A stretch of DNA of 64,000 nucleotides. Source: Bryobacteraceae bacterium. Its GTDB lineage: Bacteria > Acidobacteriota > Terriglobia > Bryobacterales > Bryobacteraceae. Within the stretch, counting starts at the first letter, position 1, and each line of letters begins with the position of its first letter. Positions 45,864 through 55,235 of the stretch are shown here, piece after piece. The notes under the pieces are model-generated. The model did not search any database. It was not told the origin of the DNA and saw nothing but the letters and a program-made list of their open reading frames with translations. A program made the position numbers and the translations under genes. The stretch covers positions 124,001 through 188,000 of the forward strand of contig JANWVY010000001.1 in the NCBI GenBank assembly GCA_025056455.1, read 5' to 3'.

Positions 45864-48043
45864 TTAGGCCGGGTGGCCTCGACGGAAAGATACCACGGGA
45901 AGCGTTGGGAGTTGCGGAAAAGCTGGGCGAATAATTTGAGCCGGTCGGTGACTTCAGCCGCTTCCGTTTGTCGGCGGAAACTTTCAAGAGCGATGTCCCA
46001 GTATTTGCTCTGGCCGCTTGTTTCCGCGATGTAGGCTAGTCCTGGGGTTAACATGACGGCGTGTACGGGCGCGTTGAGAAATATGCGGCGGTGCGGATCC
46101 CATTCGTTAGGATTCGCAAAGACCCAATCCGCTGCCCGGCGAAGATAGTCTGGCATTTCGGGCCGCTGGAATGTCCAGGACGCCTGGGCCATCGCTTCTA
46201 AAGCGATGCCATACATCCAGGACTGGTGGCTGTAGCCTCCTCGAAACTGAGGTTCCCAACGGACGCCACACCGCAAAGCTTGGAGTTTTTCGAGCTGGCC
46301 GTCCTGCCAGGCATGCACGCAATCGATGATCCAGTGGGCACGGTCCAAATATTTGCGGTCACCGAAAACCTCGTAAGCCTTCATCATGGCAAATAGCCCG
46401 TGGCCGATGGAACGGGTGTTGCTTTGAATGTCAAGGCCGTGATTTCGAACGCCAAAATCCGCTGACAGCCGCGCGACATCTCGAGACCACAGATCTCCTG
46501 TGAGTAGGTAGCGGTCAAACAGGCCCTCGTTTTTGTAAAAGGCCCAGCTGGACGACGCAGAAAATTCCCCGTTTGAGTAGCGTACCCAGTGGTTCAACCC
46601 GGGGCCTGTTCGCGGCGCACCGTGCAGCGCTGGATTTACGTCCCAATGAGAAATATCGACGTCCGCCAAGTGAGCCGCTGCTTCCACTGCCGTGCGGAGC
46701 GAGACCAAATCCCCGCTACGGAAGAAGTGGAGGAAAAGGGCATGCGGGAAGTCGTAATATTCGGTTTCCCAGTGGACACCGTAATCTGGCCGGTTGTGAT
46801 CGGTAATGATTTTGTGGACGGCGTCGCCAAAGTTCATCATTCCGTATTCATCGAAAGTGCGCCCTTCGAACTGATAGCCACGGTTTCGCTTGGCGAGAAC
46901 GGCATCCCGGCAGGCTTTGAGCCACCGGTCATATCGCTCGACAAGCGGCCAGTAGCGGGGCGGAATGGCTTCGGGCGAAGATTCCACCAACCGTCCAAGA
47001 GCCTTGGTGTCGCGAGTGTACCATTTGGGAGGAGCTACAGCGTATAGGGGCTCATCGAGCTGTGCCGAGAGATCCTCACCGGAAAACGACAGGATCATCT
47101 CGTGCGTCTTCGCGACGCCCATATAGATGTTTTGCGGCCGGGCTGTTTCGGGGAATAACTCCAGGCGTACGGTTCCATCCTGCCTCACTTCAAAGGCTTT
47201 GGGATAGAGTTGCCAGAACCAGCGCAATCCAAAGCCGATCCGACCGGCTTGAAACCAACCTCGCCGGCGGGGCTCGGCCTGCAGCTGTTCCATGCGCGTG
47301 GCAACAACTGGCTTTTGCAGTCTGGCTTCGAGGCGTAAGCCGTCTAAACGCACGAAGTCACTCATGCAGTTTCCCTGGCGGTTGATGAAACTGTAGCTGA
47401 GACGGAGGTGAGATTTTCCCGCGTAGGCAGTGACCCGAACGACGTAATCGAGAGCCTTATCGTTTTTGTTGAGCCAACCATGAGCGCCCGTGCGCTTCAG
47501 GATGACCTTCATGGGAGTTTGCTCTTCTACGGTGAGTTGGGAAGGCCACTGGCTCAATTTGTAGATGCGTTCGTCAGAGCGCAAAAGAAAATCGACGCCG
47601 CGGAGGCCTGGGGCATCGAGCAGATGGCCCTGTCGGGGCATGGTGAACTGCAGAGGGCCTGTCGAAATGGTCAAGGCGCCACCGGTATCCGTCACCAAGA
47701 TCTTCCCTGGCGGTTCGGGAGCATCCACCTCCTGCTGGCGCAAGTGATAGGTCAGCTTCCCATGAGCGGGGACGCTAGCCTGGAAGTCGCCGTGCAGCCA
47801 TTGAATGGAGGCAACTTGCGCAGCTTGGTCCTCCCACCAGCGATTGACCACTCGAAAGTCAGCGGCCACAGGTTTGCCATCCGGACCGAAGAGCCTCAGC
47901 TTTTCCGTGTCAGTGAGTGCGCCGCGTGGAAGGGGCACACCGAAAGTCACTGGCTCAGCCACTCGCCTCACGCCAGCTGTTTCCTCGACCGTAAGCGGCA
48001 CGTCCACTGCGGCCAGGAGAAAGAGGGCGACCGGGGGGAGCAT
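45860..48043 (-). CDS. Exo-rhamnogalacturonan-lyase-like protein (PcRGLX/YetA-like)
   Basis: This 727-residue protein starts at ATG 48043 with a hydrophobic segment (PPVALFLLAAVDV). A RIFT-barrel-like N-terminal part follows (GVRRVAEPVTFGVPLPRGAL), then a beta-sandwich and an all-alpha toroid (about 370-720). The toroid carries aromatic and acidic clusters such as GRTFDEYGMMNFGD, HWETEYYDFPHALFLHFF and YSNGEFSASSSWAFYKNEG. This layout matches the YetA/exo-rhamnogalacturonan lyase family, which removes disaccharides from the reducing end of pectic rhamnogalacturonan. I cannot confirm the catalytic residues. The frame is open to 48337, but that part overlaps the end of the broken TonB receptor. 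The neighbouring receptor and FG-GAP protein would suit pectin use. Confidence 0.62.
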   Translation of the reverse strand: MLPPVALFLLAAVDVPLTVEETAGVRRVAEPVTFGVPLPRGALTDTEKLRLFGPDGKPVAADFRVVNRWWEDQAAQVASIQWLHGDFQASVPAHGKLTYHLRQQEVDAPEPPGKILVTDTGGALTISTGPLQFTMPRQGHLLDAPGLRGVDFLLRSDERIYKLSQWPSQLTVEEQTPMKVILKRTGAHGWLNKNDKALDYVVRVTAYAGKSHLRLSYSFINRQGNCMSDFVRLDGLRLEARLQKPVVATRMEQLQAEPRRRGWFQAGRIGFGLRWFWQLYPKAFEVRQDGTVRLELFPETARPQNIYMGVAKTHEMILSFSGEDLSAQLDEPLYAVAPPKWYTRDTKALGRLVESSPEAIPPRYWPLVERYDRWLKACRDAVLAKRNRGYQFEGRTFDEYGMMNFGDAVHKIITDHNRPDYGVHWETEYYDFPHALFLHFFRSGDLVSLRTAVEAAAHLADVDISHWDVNPALHGAPRTGPGLNHWVRYSNGEFSASSSWAFYKNEGLFDRYLLTGDLWSRDVARLSADFGVRNHGLDIQSNTRSIGHGLFAMMKAYEVFGDRKYLDRAHWIIDCVHAWQDGQLEKLQALRCGVRWEPQFRGGYSHQSWMYGIALEAMAQASWTFQRPEMPDYLRRAADWVFANPNEWDPHRRIFLNAPVHAVMLTPGLAYIAETSGQSKYWDIALESFRRQTEAAEVTDRLKLFAQLFRNSQRFPWYLSVEATRPN

Positions 48044-48204
48044 AGGGGAATCATATCGCGCTGGGGTGGCGCAGCAAGCCGCCCCTGGGGTGAATCGCTC
48101 AAAAGTGGGCGGGATGAACGGGGGTTCTGAATTCTCTGGAGGCCTAAGGGCGGGTGGGCGGACTTGGAACCGTCGCGCCCCCGCCGCCCCCCAGGCTTCA
48201 GGGA

Positions 48205-51200
48205 CTAGAACTCGAATTTCACAGCTGCTTGCATCACGCGCGGCCCGCCGCGTCCGCGATCGACAACCGCAGTGATCATGCCGCCGCCGAGGGAGTTGAA
48301 TTGCCGGTTGGGCAAAGGAAGTTGGCATGATTGGCAATATTGAAAACTTCGTAGCGGAATTGGAAATTCCGTTTGCCTTCGAAGCGAAAATTTTTCATGA
48401 GCGCGAGGTTGACAAAGCGGTGGGTGGGCCCATCTAAGATGTTGCGCCCGGAATTCCCAAATGCAAAAGGAGTGAAGCCATTCGGTGAGGGCTCACAAAT
48501 ATCGCGGGCCGCGCAACGCGGCACTTTCTCGAAGTCCTGCAAGCGGAAGAAAGGATAGTCGACGCCGCGTTTGCCGGCCCCAGGGATTACCGATTGAATG
48601 CCGCTGCCGAGCCGGTTGGGACGCTGCGACTCGCCAAGATTCACGTCCACGTCAGCCGAGGTGACAGTAAAGGCCTGACCGCTGTAATAGGTAGCGGTTC
48701 CAGAAAGGACCCAGCCGCCAATCAAACCCTGTCGCCAACCGCGGACCTGACAGAAGAAGCGCTGGTTCCGGCCAAAGGGCACCGGCAGGGAGAAAACCGC
48801 GGTGGCAATGTGCCGGCGGTCGAAATCCGAACGTCCTCGCTCGCTTTTTAAATCCCGGGCGTTCTGCGCTCCGGCTACTCCGCCAGCGGAATTTCCTGTG
48901 ATCTGCGAGGCGTCGTCAATCGATTTTGAAAACGAGTAGTTCAAGCGATAGAAAAAGCCGCGACCGCGGCGGCGCAACGAAATTTGACCGGCGTTATAGT
49001 TGCTGTTGGAACCAAACGAATAATAGTTGATGGTGTTCAGGCCGGGATAGGGGCGAGGAAAAGGTTGGTTGGCCTGATACAGCTCTAGCGTACGAAAGGG
49101 CTGGTTGATATCATACTGCCGGCCCAGGTGCGTCCCCTTCGAGCCCAGATACCCAACTTCGAGGGCCATTCCTCGACCGAGATCGCGCTCGATGGTCAGG
49201 CTGTAGCTTTGAAGATAGCCAGTTGGCGGACGGGGGTCGTAACCATTTCCGTTGGTGGTGCTGGTTTCCGTGGCCCGCTGTTCCGGAAAGGGGTTGGAAA
49301 GCGTGACTAGAGTTGGATCAGAGGCCTGGCGGGAGAAGGTCTGATTGACGGAGAACGGAAATCCCGTCATCAGACTCATGCGCATCGGATTGAGAAGGTG
49401 GCCGGTGTAAAAAATCCCGTAGCCGCCACGCAGCACGGTCGTTCGTTTGGCGAAAGTGCGCCAGGCAAATCCGAGCCGTGGCGCAAAATTCACGAAGTCG
49501 GCGTGAATCAACGATCTTGGAAAGCCCACGTCTCGAGCCAGGGCCACCCGATCCTGTAAGTTGTATTCCGCCACGCGCTGGGGCAGTTCGGGAAAGTGCT
49601 TATCGTCGGCAAGGATTACCTTTTGGAACTCGGCCACCCAGTTTCCCGCACGCCCGTACCGTTCCGAAGGTGGAAGATCAAGTTCATAGCGCAGGCCGAG
49701 ATTCAGGGTCAGCGACTTCCGCACCTTAAAATCGTCGTTGAAAAAAGCGCCCATCGTCGTCATGCGCAAGTAGTTTCGAGTGACGACTGCGGTGCGCGTG
49801 GTGGACTGCATCATGCCCAGCAGAAAGTCTCCAATCGAGTGGTTGGTCCAGTTGCGCTGAAAATTGAAGGTGCCGCGGGCGTTATTGAAAAACGGTTGAT
49901 TGAAGCGGACGCGCTCGATATCGAAACCCCACTTCATGACATGCCTAGATTTGACCCAAGTAAACTTGGTACTGGCCTGGAGCGTGGTGACGTGGTGTTG
50001 CACGGGCTGGGCAGCGGCGGCGCCGATGGCCATATGATCCAGCACGGTGAACAGCGGAAATCCAGTGAGCAGGGGATCGTCAGTCGTTCCGGGAATCCCT
50101 AACTCCTTAGCGATGTTGCGACCCTGAAAAGCCTCTCGTTCTTTCGTCGCGTTCCGGCTGAAGCCCGCACGGTATTCAGGGACCAACGTGGGCGAGAACA
50201 GGCGGGTGTAGTCCACGCCGAACAAGGAGCGGTTATCGTCGCTATAGGTCGGCGAAATCGCCAGGTCCGAACCGGCGAAGGGGGCGGTATTATCGGCGTC
50301 CCGATATTGGTAGCGCACCGTCAGGCTGTTTTTGGAATTGAGCTTGTGGTCCACCTTGAAGACATAGCTATCCCATACGTCGTAATCTTTGGCTGTGTGG
50401 ATATAGTTATTGCGCGGATCGGGACGGTTGGGCAGCGGATAGTATTGAAGAAGTTTTAAAGAAATGGGGTGAATCCGGCTCGCTGGAATGCGGTTTCCAG
50501 GGAAACAGGCGGCTGCGGTCGTCGCCGAGCACCCGCCCGAGGCGAGCGGATCTCGCAAAAAAACGGGCCCGCCCGTGATGGGAGCCTACGACTGAGAGAA
50601 ATCTCCCTGGCGTTCGAGCACAGATGGAACACGTCCGATGCGGCTCTGACCAAGGACCTCACGAAAACTTTCCCAGCTGAAGAGGAAGAACGTGCGGTTG
50701 TGCCCATCGTAAAGTTTCGGCAAGACGATAGGTCCATGCAGAGTGGCGCCGAACTGGTTTCGCCGCAGGCTCAGCTTTCGCGGATCGAAGAAGGCTCGCG
50801 CATCAAAGATGTTATTGCGGATGTACTCAAACACGTCGCCGTGAAACTGGTTGGTGCCAGATCGCAGAGACATATTCACGATTCCACCGGCCATGCGACC
50901 GCTTTCAGCCGAGAAACCGGACACCTCCATGCGGAACTCCTGCATGGCGCCCATATTCGGGCGGACCTGGGCCCCCGCCCCGCGTGGGTTCCGGTTGTTG
51001 AAGCCGTCCACGGAAAAGTTTGTGGAGTCAGCCCGGGCACCGCCAACGGTAAGCGCTGAGCCTTGTCCTCCCTGCGCCACCGGCGCCACCCCCGGCACGA
51101 GGAACGCAAGATCGGTGAAGTCGCGGCCATCGAGAGGCATGGAATTGATTTCTTCCTGAACGATGACATCGCCCTTAAGCGCGCCCACCTCGGTATTCAA

Positions 51201-51572
51201 AAGAGCAACTTCGGCGGTGACACTAATCGACTCTGCCACGCTTCCGACTTGAAGCCGGACATCTTCACGCAGTACTTGGCCAACTTCGATCACAATGCCT
51301 TTCTTTACGTAGGAACGGAAGCCTTGCATTTCAACATGGAGTTCGTAGTTGCCGGGGGGCAGCGGAGCGATGGCAAAGTCACCCGTCGAAGTCGTGCGCA
51401 TTTCCCTCGTGATATTGGTGTCGACGTTTCGAAGGCGAACCAAAGCGCCAGGAATGACAGCCTCGGCAGAGTCCATCACGGTACCGGTAATCGAGCCGTT
51501 GCCGAGTTGTCCAAAAGAAGGGACGGCAAGCAAATAAGCAACCAAAAAAATAACAGCCGACTTACAAAGCAT
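48205..51572 (-). pseudogene. TonB-dependent receptor (Oar-like) broken by an amber codon and a frameshift
   Basis: From ATG 51572 the frame encodes a signal peptide (KSAVIFLVAYLLAVPSFGQ), a beta-sandwich domain (SITGTVMDSAEAVIPGALV) and a plug (FSVDGFNNRNPRGAG). It reaches GDFSQS and stops at TAG (50588-50586). The same frame resumes at once (APITGGPVFLRDPL) and runs through a barrel to 48276. There the frame ends in a non-family tail (CPTGNSTPSAAA). A shift of one base near 48314-48316 restores LPNRQFNSLGGGMI and a proper aromatic end (AAVKFEF) with TAG at 48205. Repaired length is about 1120 residues, like the two intact paralogues. A genuine pseudogene or two sequencing errors are both possible; as written it gives no full receptor. 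Confidence 0.85.
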
Positions 51573-51772
51573 CTTGAAAAACTCACCCCTTTTGACTGCC
51601 ACACTTGGAGCCAATTCGCTGGGTGCAAGGTTACTGCATTTGATGGGCGACCGCAAGGGTGGCGAGGCCGTACCTTATCCGCAATTAGTTTGGAAGGAGT
51701 ACCCCGAATTTGGGGGACAAAAAGACACGAGATTGTTGGAAACGAGAGGGCATGCTAGGATGGGTAGAGCGC

Positions 51773-51849
51773 GGTGGCTATAGCTCAGCCGGTAGAGCGC
51801 TGGATTGTGGTTCCAGATGTCGTGGGTTCGAATCCCACTAGCCACCCCA
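51773..51849 (+). tRNA. tRNA-His (GTG)
   Basis: The acceptor GTGGCTA pairs with TAGCCAC, preceded by the extra G (51773) that faces discriminator C, the tRNA-His identity feature. The anticodon loop carries GTG between CTGGA and TCCAG. CCA is encoded at 51847-51849. Confidence 0.95.
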
Positions 51850-52044
51850 CGCTAAAGCCCACCAGGTTTGCACGCTTCACACTCGTAGGGTAGGGGGTCC
51901 CGGACGGAGAACGGTTTTCGGACGAGCGCTGCGCGACAAAGGCTGCCGAGAGAGTGAGAAATTCAGTGCGCTTTGCTCGAAGGGGAATCAGCAAAAGGGA
52001 AGGAGGGAGTCCGTTTTTCGAGCGGCGGTTTTTCCCCTCTAGGC

Positions 52045-52134
52045 TGGCGGAGAGAGAGGGATTCGAACCCTCGATACAGTTTCCCGTATACACGCTTTCC
52101 AAGCGTGCGCCTTCAACCACTCGGCCATCTCTCC
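52045..52134 (-). tRNA. tRNA-Ser (GGA)
   Basis: On the minus strand the acceptor GGAGAGA pairs with TCTCTCC. The anticodon stem CACGC/GCGTG holds TTGGAAA with anticodon GGA. A long variable arm (TATACGGGAAACTGTATC) marks a class II tRNA. The discriminator is G, and CCA is encoded at 52045-52047. Confidence 0.95.
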
Positions 52135-52238
52135 GGACAAGATCAATTGCTGTGCAGCGTGCACGTTTCGAACCCTAGAATAACATATCCTCTCGCCGCT
52201 GCGACCTGATTGAGGAGCCCTTGCCCGAACGGGTCGTT

Positions 52239-55031
52239 TCAGGCGAGATCGTATTTTTCGGGATGGAGCGATTCGTCGCCTTTTACCAGGACAGGGCGTC
52301 CAAAAATCTCCTCGAGTTCTTCAAGATAGTTTGTCTCCTTGGACTTCATCGCTACGGCGACACTAGGATGCACACGAAGAATCACTTCCCGCGACTCGAT
52401 GTGAGGAGCCAACTTCTGGGCCTCGGTCAAAATCTCTCCAACAACGGTGTTCACGCTCTTCACGTAACCCGAACCGTCACACGTGGGACACGGAGCGCAA
52501 AGCGCCCGCTCGAGGCTTTGCTTGACCCGTTTGCGGGTAATTGCAACCAGGCCAAAATCATTAAATTGCAAAATCTTGTTGGGCGCCCGGTCGGCTTTCA
52601 TCGCCTCTTCGAGCGCTTGCATCACCTTCTGCCGGTTCTTACGCTCATCCATGTCGATGAAATCGACGACGATAATTCCTCCGAGATCGCGTAACCGGAT
52701 CTGCCGCACAATTTCTTTCACCGCGTCGATATTTGTTTTTACGATCGTATCTTCCAAGCGGTTTGACTTACCGACGAACTTACCGGTATTTACATCGATT
52801 GCGACCAAGGCTTCGGTCTGGTTGATCACGATATAACCGCCAGATTTGAGCCATACCTTCGGACGGAGAGCCTTTTCGAGTTCCGCAGTGACATTAAAAG
52901 CGTCAAAAATGGGAACGGGACGAGTATATAGTTTGACCCGTGAGACCATCTGGGGCTGCATTCGCTGGACAAAACGGAGGACGGTTTCATATACCTCAGG
53001 GTTATCGACCCAGATGGCTTTGAAGTTTTCCGTCAACTGGTCGCGGAGCAGACGCTGGACGATTTCAACATCGTGATAGAGCAACGCCGGGGCGCGGACG
53101 CTCTCCGCTTTCGTCTTGATTTCTGTCCACAATTGGTACAAGTAACGAATATCACCCGCGATTTGTTCTTCGGATTTCCCCTCGCCGGCGGTGCGAATGA
53201 TGAAACCGCCGGGGATGCCTTGCCGGTGCGTCTGAAGGATGCGGCGAAGCCTCTGACGCTCTTCTTCGGAGGCGATTTTGCGGGAGACACCAAGGTGTTC
53301 AACAGTGGGCATGTACACGCAATAACGGCCGGGCAGGGCGACGTGAGACGTAATGCGGGCGCCTTTTTGTCCGAGCGGCTCTTTTGCGATTTGAACAACA
53401 ATCTCTTGGCCTTCTTTTAGAAGGTCGGTGATGGAGGGTTGAGACTTCTCTTTGCCTGATCGGCCTGCCGCCTGGTCACGGCCGACAGTGCGCACCTGAG
53501 GGGTTGACGAAGCACCGCGGTCCGTTCGCTCTTGACGTTCGACGCGTGCGGACCGTTCCTCCGCATTTGCATCAGCCGGGCGCTGGTTGCGATCAGCACC
53601 TCGTCGCCGCCTCGCGCGGCGACCCGCTCGGAGGTAGCGGGAAGTCTGTTCGCGGTGACTTGACGCCATGTTTTCCATCGAAGCCAGGGTGGGTTCGTAG
53701 ACGGTTGTGTCGGATTCAGAAACGGGCGTGGGGAATTCCTCGTCGATGGCAGTGGTGTCAGCCAGTTCAGATTCCTCACCTTCTTCAGACTCCTCGGCCT
53801 CCTCTTCGGCGTCAAAGCGGGCGCTCTCTTCGTCGGGGGTGCTGGCGCTTTCTTGGTCGTCTTCCTCCGGTTCACTGGCGGAGACGAAATCGAGATCCTC
53901 CTCACCCTCCTGTTCAGAACGCACAGCGGCCTCAGCTTGAAGTTGGATTTGGTCGAGTTGCTCGTCTGTGAGCCCGCTTGCTGCATCCACGACGGGATCA
54001 AGACCGTTTGGGAGATCGGCTTCAAGCCGGCTCTCCTCGGCTAATTCTCCGGTTTCAACGCCGGCTTGCAGCGATGATGGCTCCCCGGACTCCTCTTCAG
54101 CAGTTAGGTCTTGCTGTCGCAACGAAGCTTCACCGGGACCGGTCGCAGCTTCTGAATCCGCAGGCTGCACGACGTCCACGGATTCGGTTTCCGGCTCGAC
54201 GGGAGCCGCCCGCTCGAGCTCATTCTCCAGAAGTGTGGGTACGGTCTCGGTGTCAGCGGTCTCGGTGTCAGCGGTCTCGGAGTCCTCCTCCTCGAAGTGC
54301 TCAGCCTCCGGCCCAGCTGTGGGCTGTCCAGCGGCCACGGACATGCGCGAATATTTCGCAAGCGACTCGCCCGGCAAGACGGTAAGTTCAGCCTCGGGCT
54401 CAGCGCCCGGTGAGCCTGCGAGTTCGTCGGCAGAGGAGCCCGCTGCGAGGGTCTTCGCCTCGGCGTACTTCGTTTCCGGGAAACTGCGTCCGCCCCGGCC
54501 GCGACGGCGGCGTCCCCGGCGCCCTCTACGCTCAGCGCGTTCGGCTCGCTCCTCACTCGTAGCCACTGGCTCTGAAGAAACCTCAGCTGCAGTTTCAACC
54601 GGACTTTCGACCTCCGCCGCCCGCACGGGGAGAGATTCGGAGGGCGTTTCGGCAGGAAGATCACTCGGCGATTCGATAGCCTCCTGGCGTTCCCGTTCGC
54701 GGCGGTCCCGCCCTTCGCGGCCGTCACGAAGGTCTCGCGCTTCCCTTCCCCGCCGGGAAGGAGTTGAACGGTCTTCTACGGGGAGTTTCTCGTATTCGTC
54801 GGATTCCTCGAAAAAATCCGAGACATACAGAAATGTGTCTCGCTCGAGCCCCAAATCGACAAACGCCGATTGCATCCCGGGAAGAACACGCGTAACACGG
54901 CCTTTATGAATCGACCCGGCTAGAGAATACTCATTGGCTCTTTGGAAATAGATTTCGACGAGCTGATCATCTTCCAGAACAGCAACTTTGGTCTCATGGC
55001 GATTTGCAGAAATCACCAGCTCTTTGGTCAT
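52239..55031 (-). CDS. rng: Ribonuclease E/G with a large acidic insertion in the S1 domain
   Basis: This 930-residue endonuclease acts in RNA processing and decay. Residues 1-75 are the first half of the S1 domain (MTKELVISANRHETKVAVLE, GRVTRVLPGMQSAFVDLG). Residues about 78-530 are a low-complexity insert: Arg/Asp-rich, then a long Glu/Ser/Thr-rich acidic stretch with an RGRRGRRRRGRGGRSF patch, and an Arg-rich end. From 533 the S1 half resumes (SITDLLKEGQEIVVQIAKEP), followed by the catalytic domain with Asp residues in VVDFIDMDERKN and MKADRAPNK and the Zn-link CAPCPTCDGSG. There is no degradosome scaffold C-terminus. The start at ATG 55031 has GGGAGG upstream. It follows mreBCD-mrdA-rodA, as rng follows mreBCD in enterobacteria. 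Confidence 0.93.
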   Translation of the reverse strand: MTKELVISANRHETKVAVLEDDQLVEIYFQRANEYSLAGSIHKGRVTRVLPGMQSAFVDLGLERDTFLYVSDFFEESDEYEKLPVEDRSTPSRRGREARDLRDGREGRDRRERERQEAIESPSDLPAETPSESLPVRAAEVESPVETAAEVSSEPVATSEERAERAERRGRRGRRRRGRGGRSFPETKYAEAKTLAAGSSADELAGSPGAEPEAELTVLPGESLAKYSRMSVAAGQPTAGPEAEHFEEEDSETADTETADTETVPTLLENELERAAPVEPETESVDVVQPADSEAATGPGEASLRQQDLTAEEESGEPSSLQAGVETGELAEESRLEADLPNGLDPVVDAASGLTDEQLDQIQLQAEAAVRSEQEGEEDLDFVSASEPEEDDQESASTPDEESARFDAEEEAEESEEGEESELADTTAIDEEFPTPVSESDTTVYEPTLASMENMASSHREQTSRYLRAGRRARRRRGADRNQRPADANAEERSARVERQERTDRGASSTPQVRTVGRDQAAGRSGKEKSQPSITDLLKEGQEIVVQIAKEPLGQKGARITSHVALPGRYCVYMPTVEHLGVSRKIASEEERQRLRRILQTHRQGIPGGFIIRTAGEGKSEEQIAGDIRYLYQLWTEIKTKAESVRAPALLYHDVEIVQRLLRDQLTENFKAIWVDNPEVYETVLRFVQRMQPQMVSRVKLYTRPVPIFDAFNVTAELEKALRPKVWLKSGGYIVINQTEALVAIDVNTGKFVGKSNRLEDTIVKTNIDAVKEIVRQIRLRDLGGIIVVDFIDMDERKNRQKVMQALEEAMKADRAPNKILQFNDFGLVAITRKRVKQSLERALCAPCPTCDGSGYVKSVNTVVGEILTEAQKLAPHIESREVILRVHPSVAVAMKSKETNYLEELEEIFGRPVLVKGDESLHPEKYDLA
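54243..54280. repeat. 15-nt tandem repeat inside the RNase insert
   Basis: A 15-nt unit is repeated two and a half times without mismatch (54243-54257, 54258-54272, partial to 54280). On the coding (minus) strand it encodes DTETA repeats. Slippage of such units would change insert length by five residues without breaking the frame. Confidence 0.8.
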
Positions 55032-55143
55032 CTCATACCTCCCACCGACACGAGCGCACACCGGGAGGGAGGCTAGACCGTACGGGAAAAGCAGGACATT
55101 CTCTGCGCGATCAAACGACGCAGAACCAAAAACCTCGCAGTGA

Positions 55144-55167
55144 CTGGTGGAGTTCTCTCAACACCAG
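55144..55167 (-). promoter_or_regulatory. Hairpin in the rng leader
   Basis: CTGGTG and CACCAG form a 6-bp stem with a 12-nt loop in the 204-bp gap between the rodA stop and the rng start. E. coli RNase E controls its own mRNA through leader hairpins; a similar role is only a suggestion. It could also be a weak terminator of the mre operon, since a GGTTTTTGG stretch follows 11 nt later. Confidence 0.35.
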
Positions 55168-55235
55168 CTGTGAAAAAACCTGTTTCGTCCTCAAATCCCG
55201 CCTAACCGGCGAACCTCGTCCCGCCCCGCATCGTC

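Noticed and set aside
48044..48337. N-terminal extension of the lyase-like protein
   Set aside because: The extra 98 residues are Arg/Pro-rich, lack a family match and lie over the end of the TonB receptor; the ATG at 48043 with a hydrophobic start is preferred.
53417..54909. Long open frames opposite or shifted within the RNase insert
   Set aside because: Low-complexity GC-rich coding sequence produces open shadows in several frames; Ser- and Arg-rich translations show no family features.
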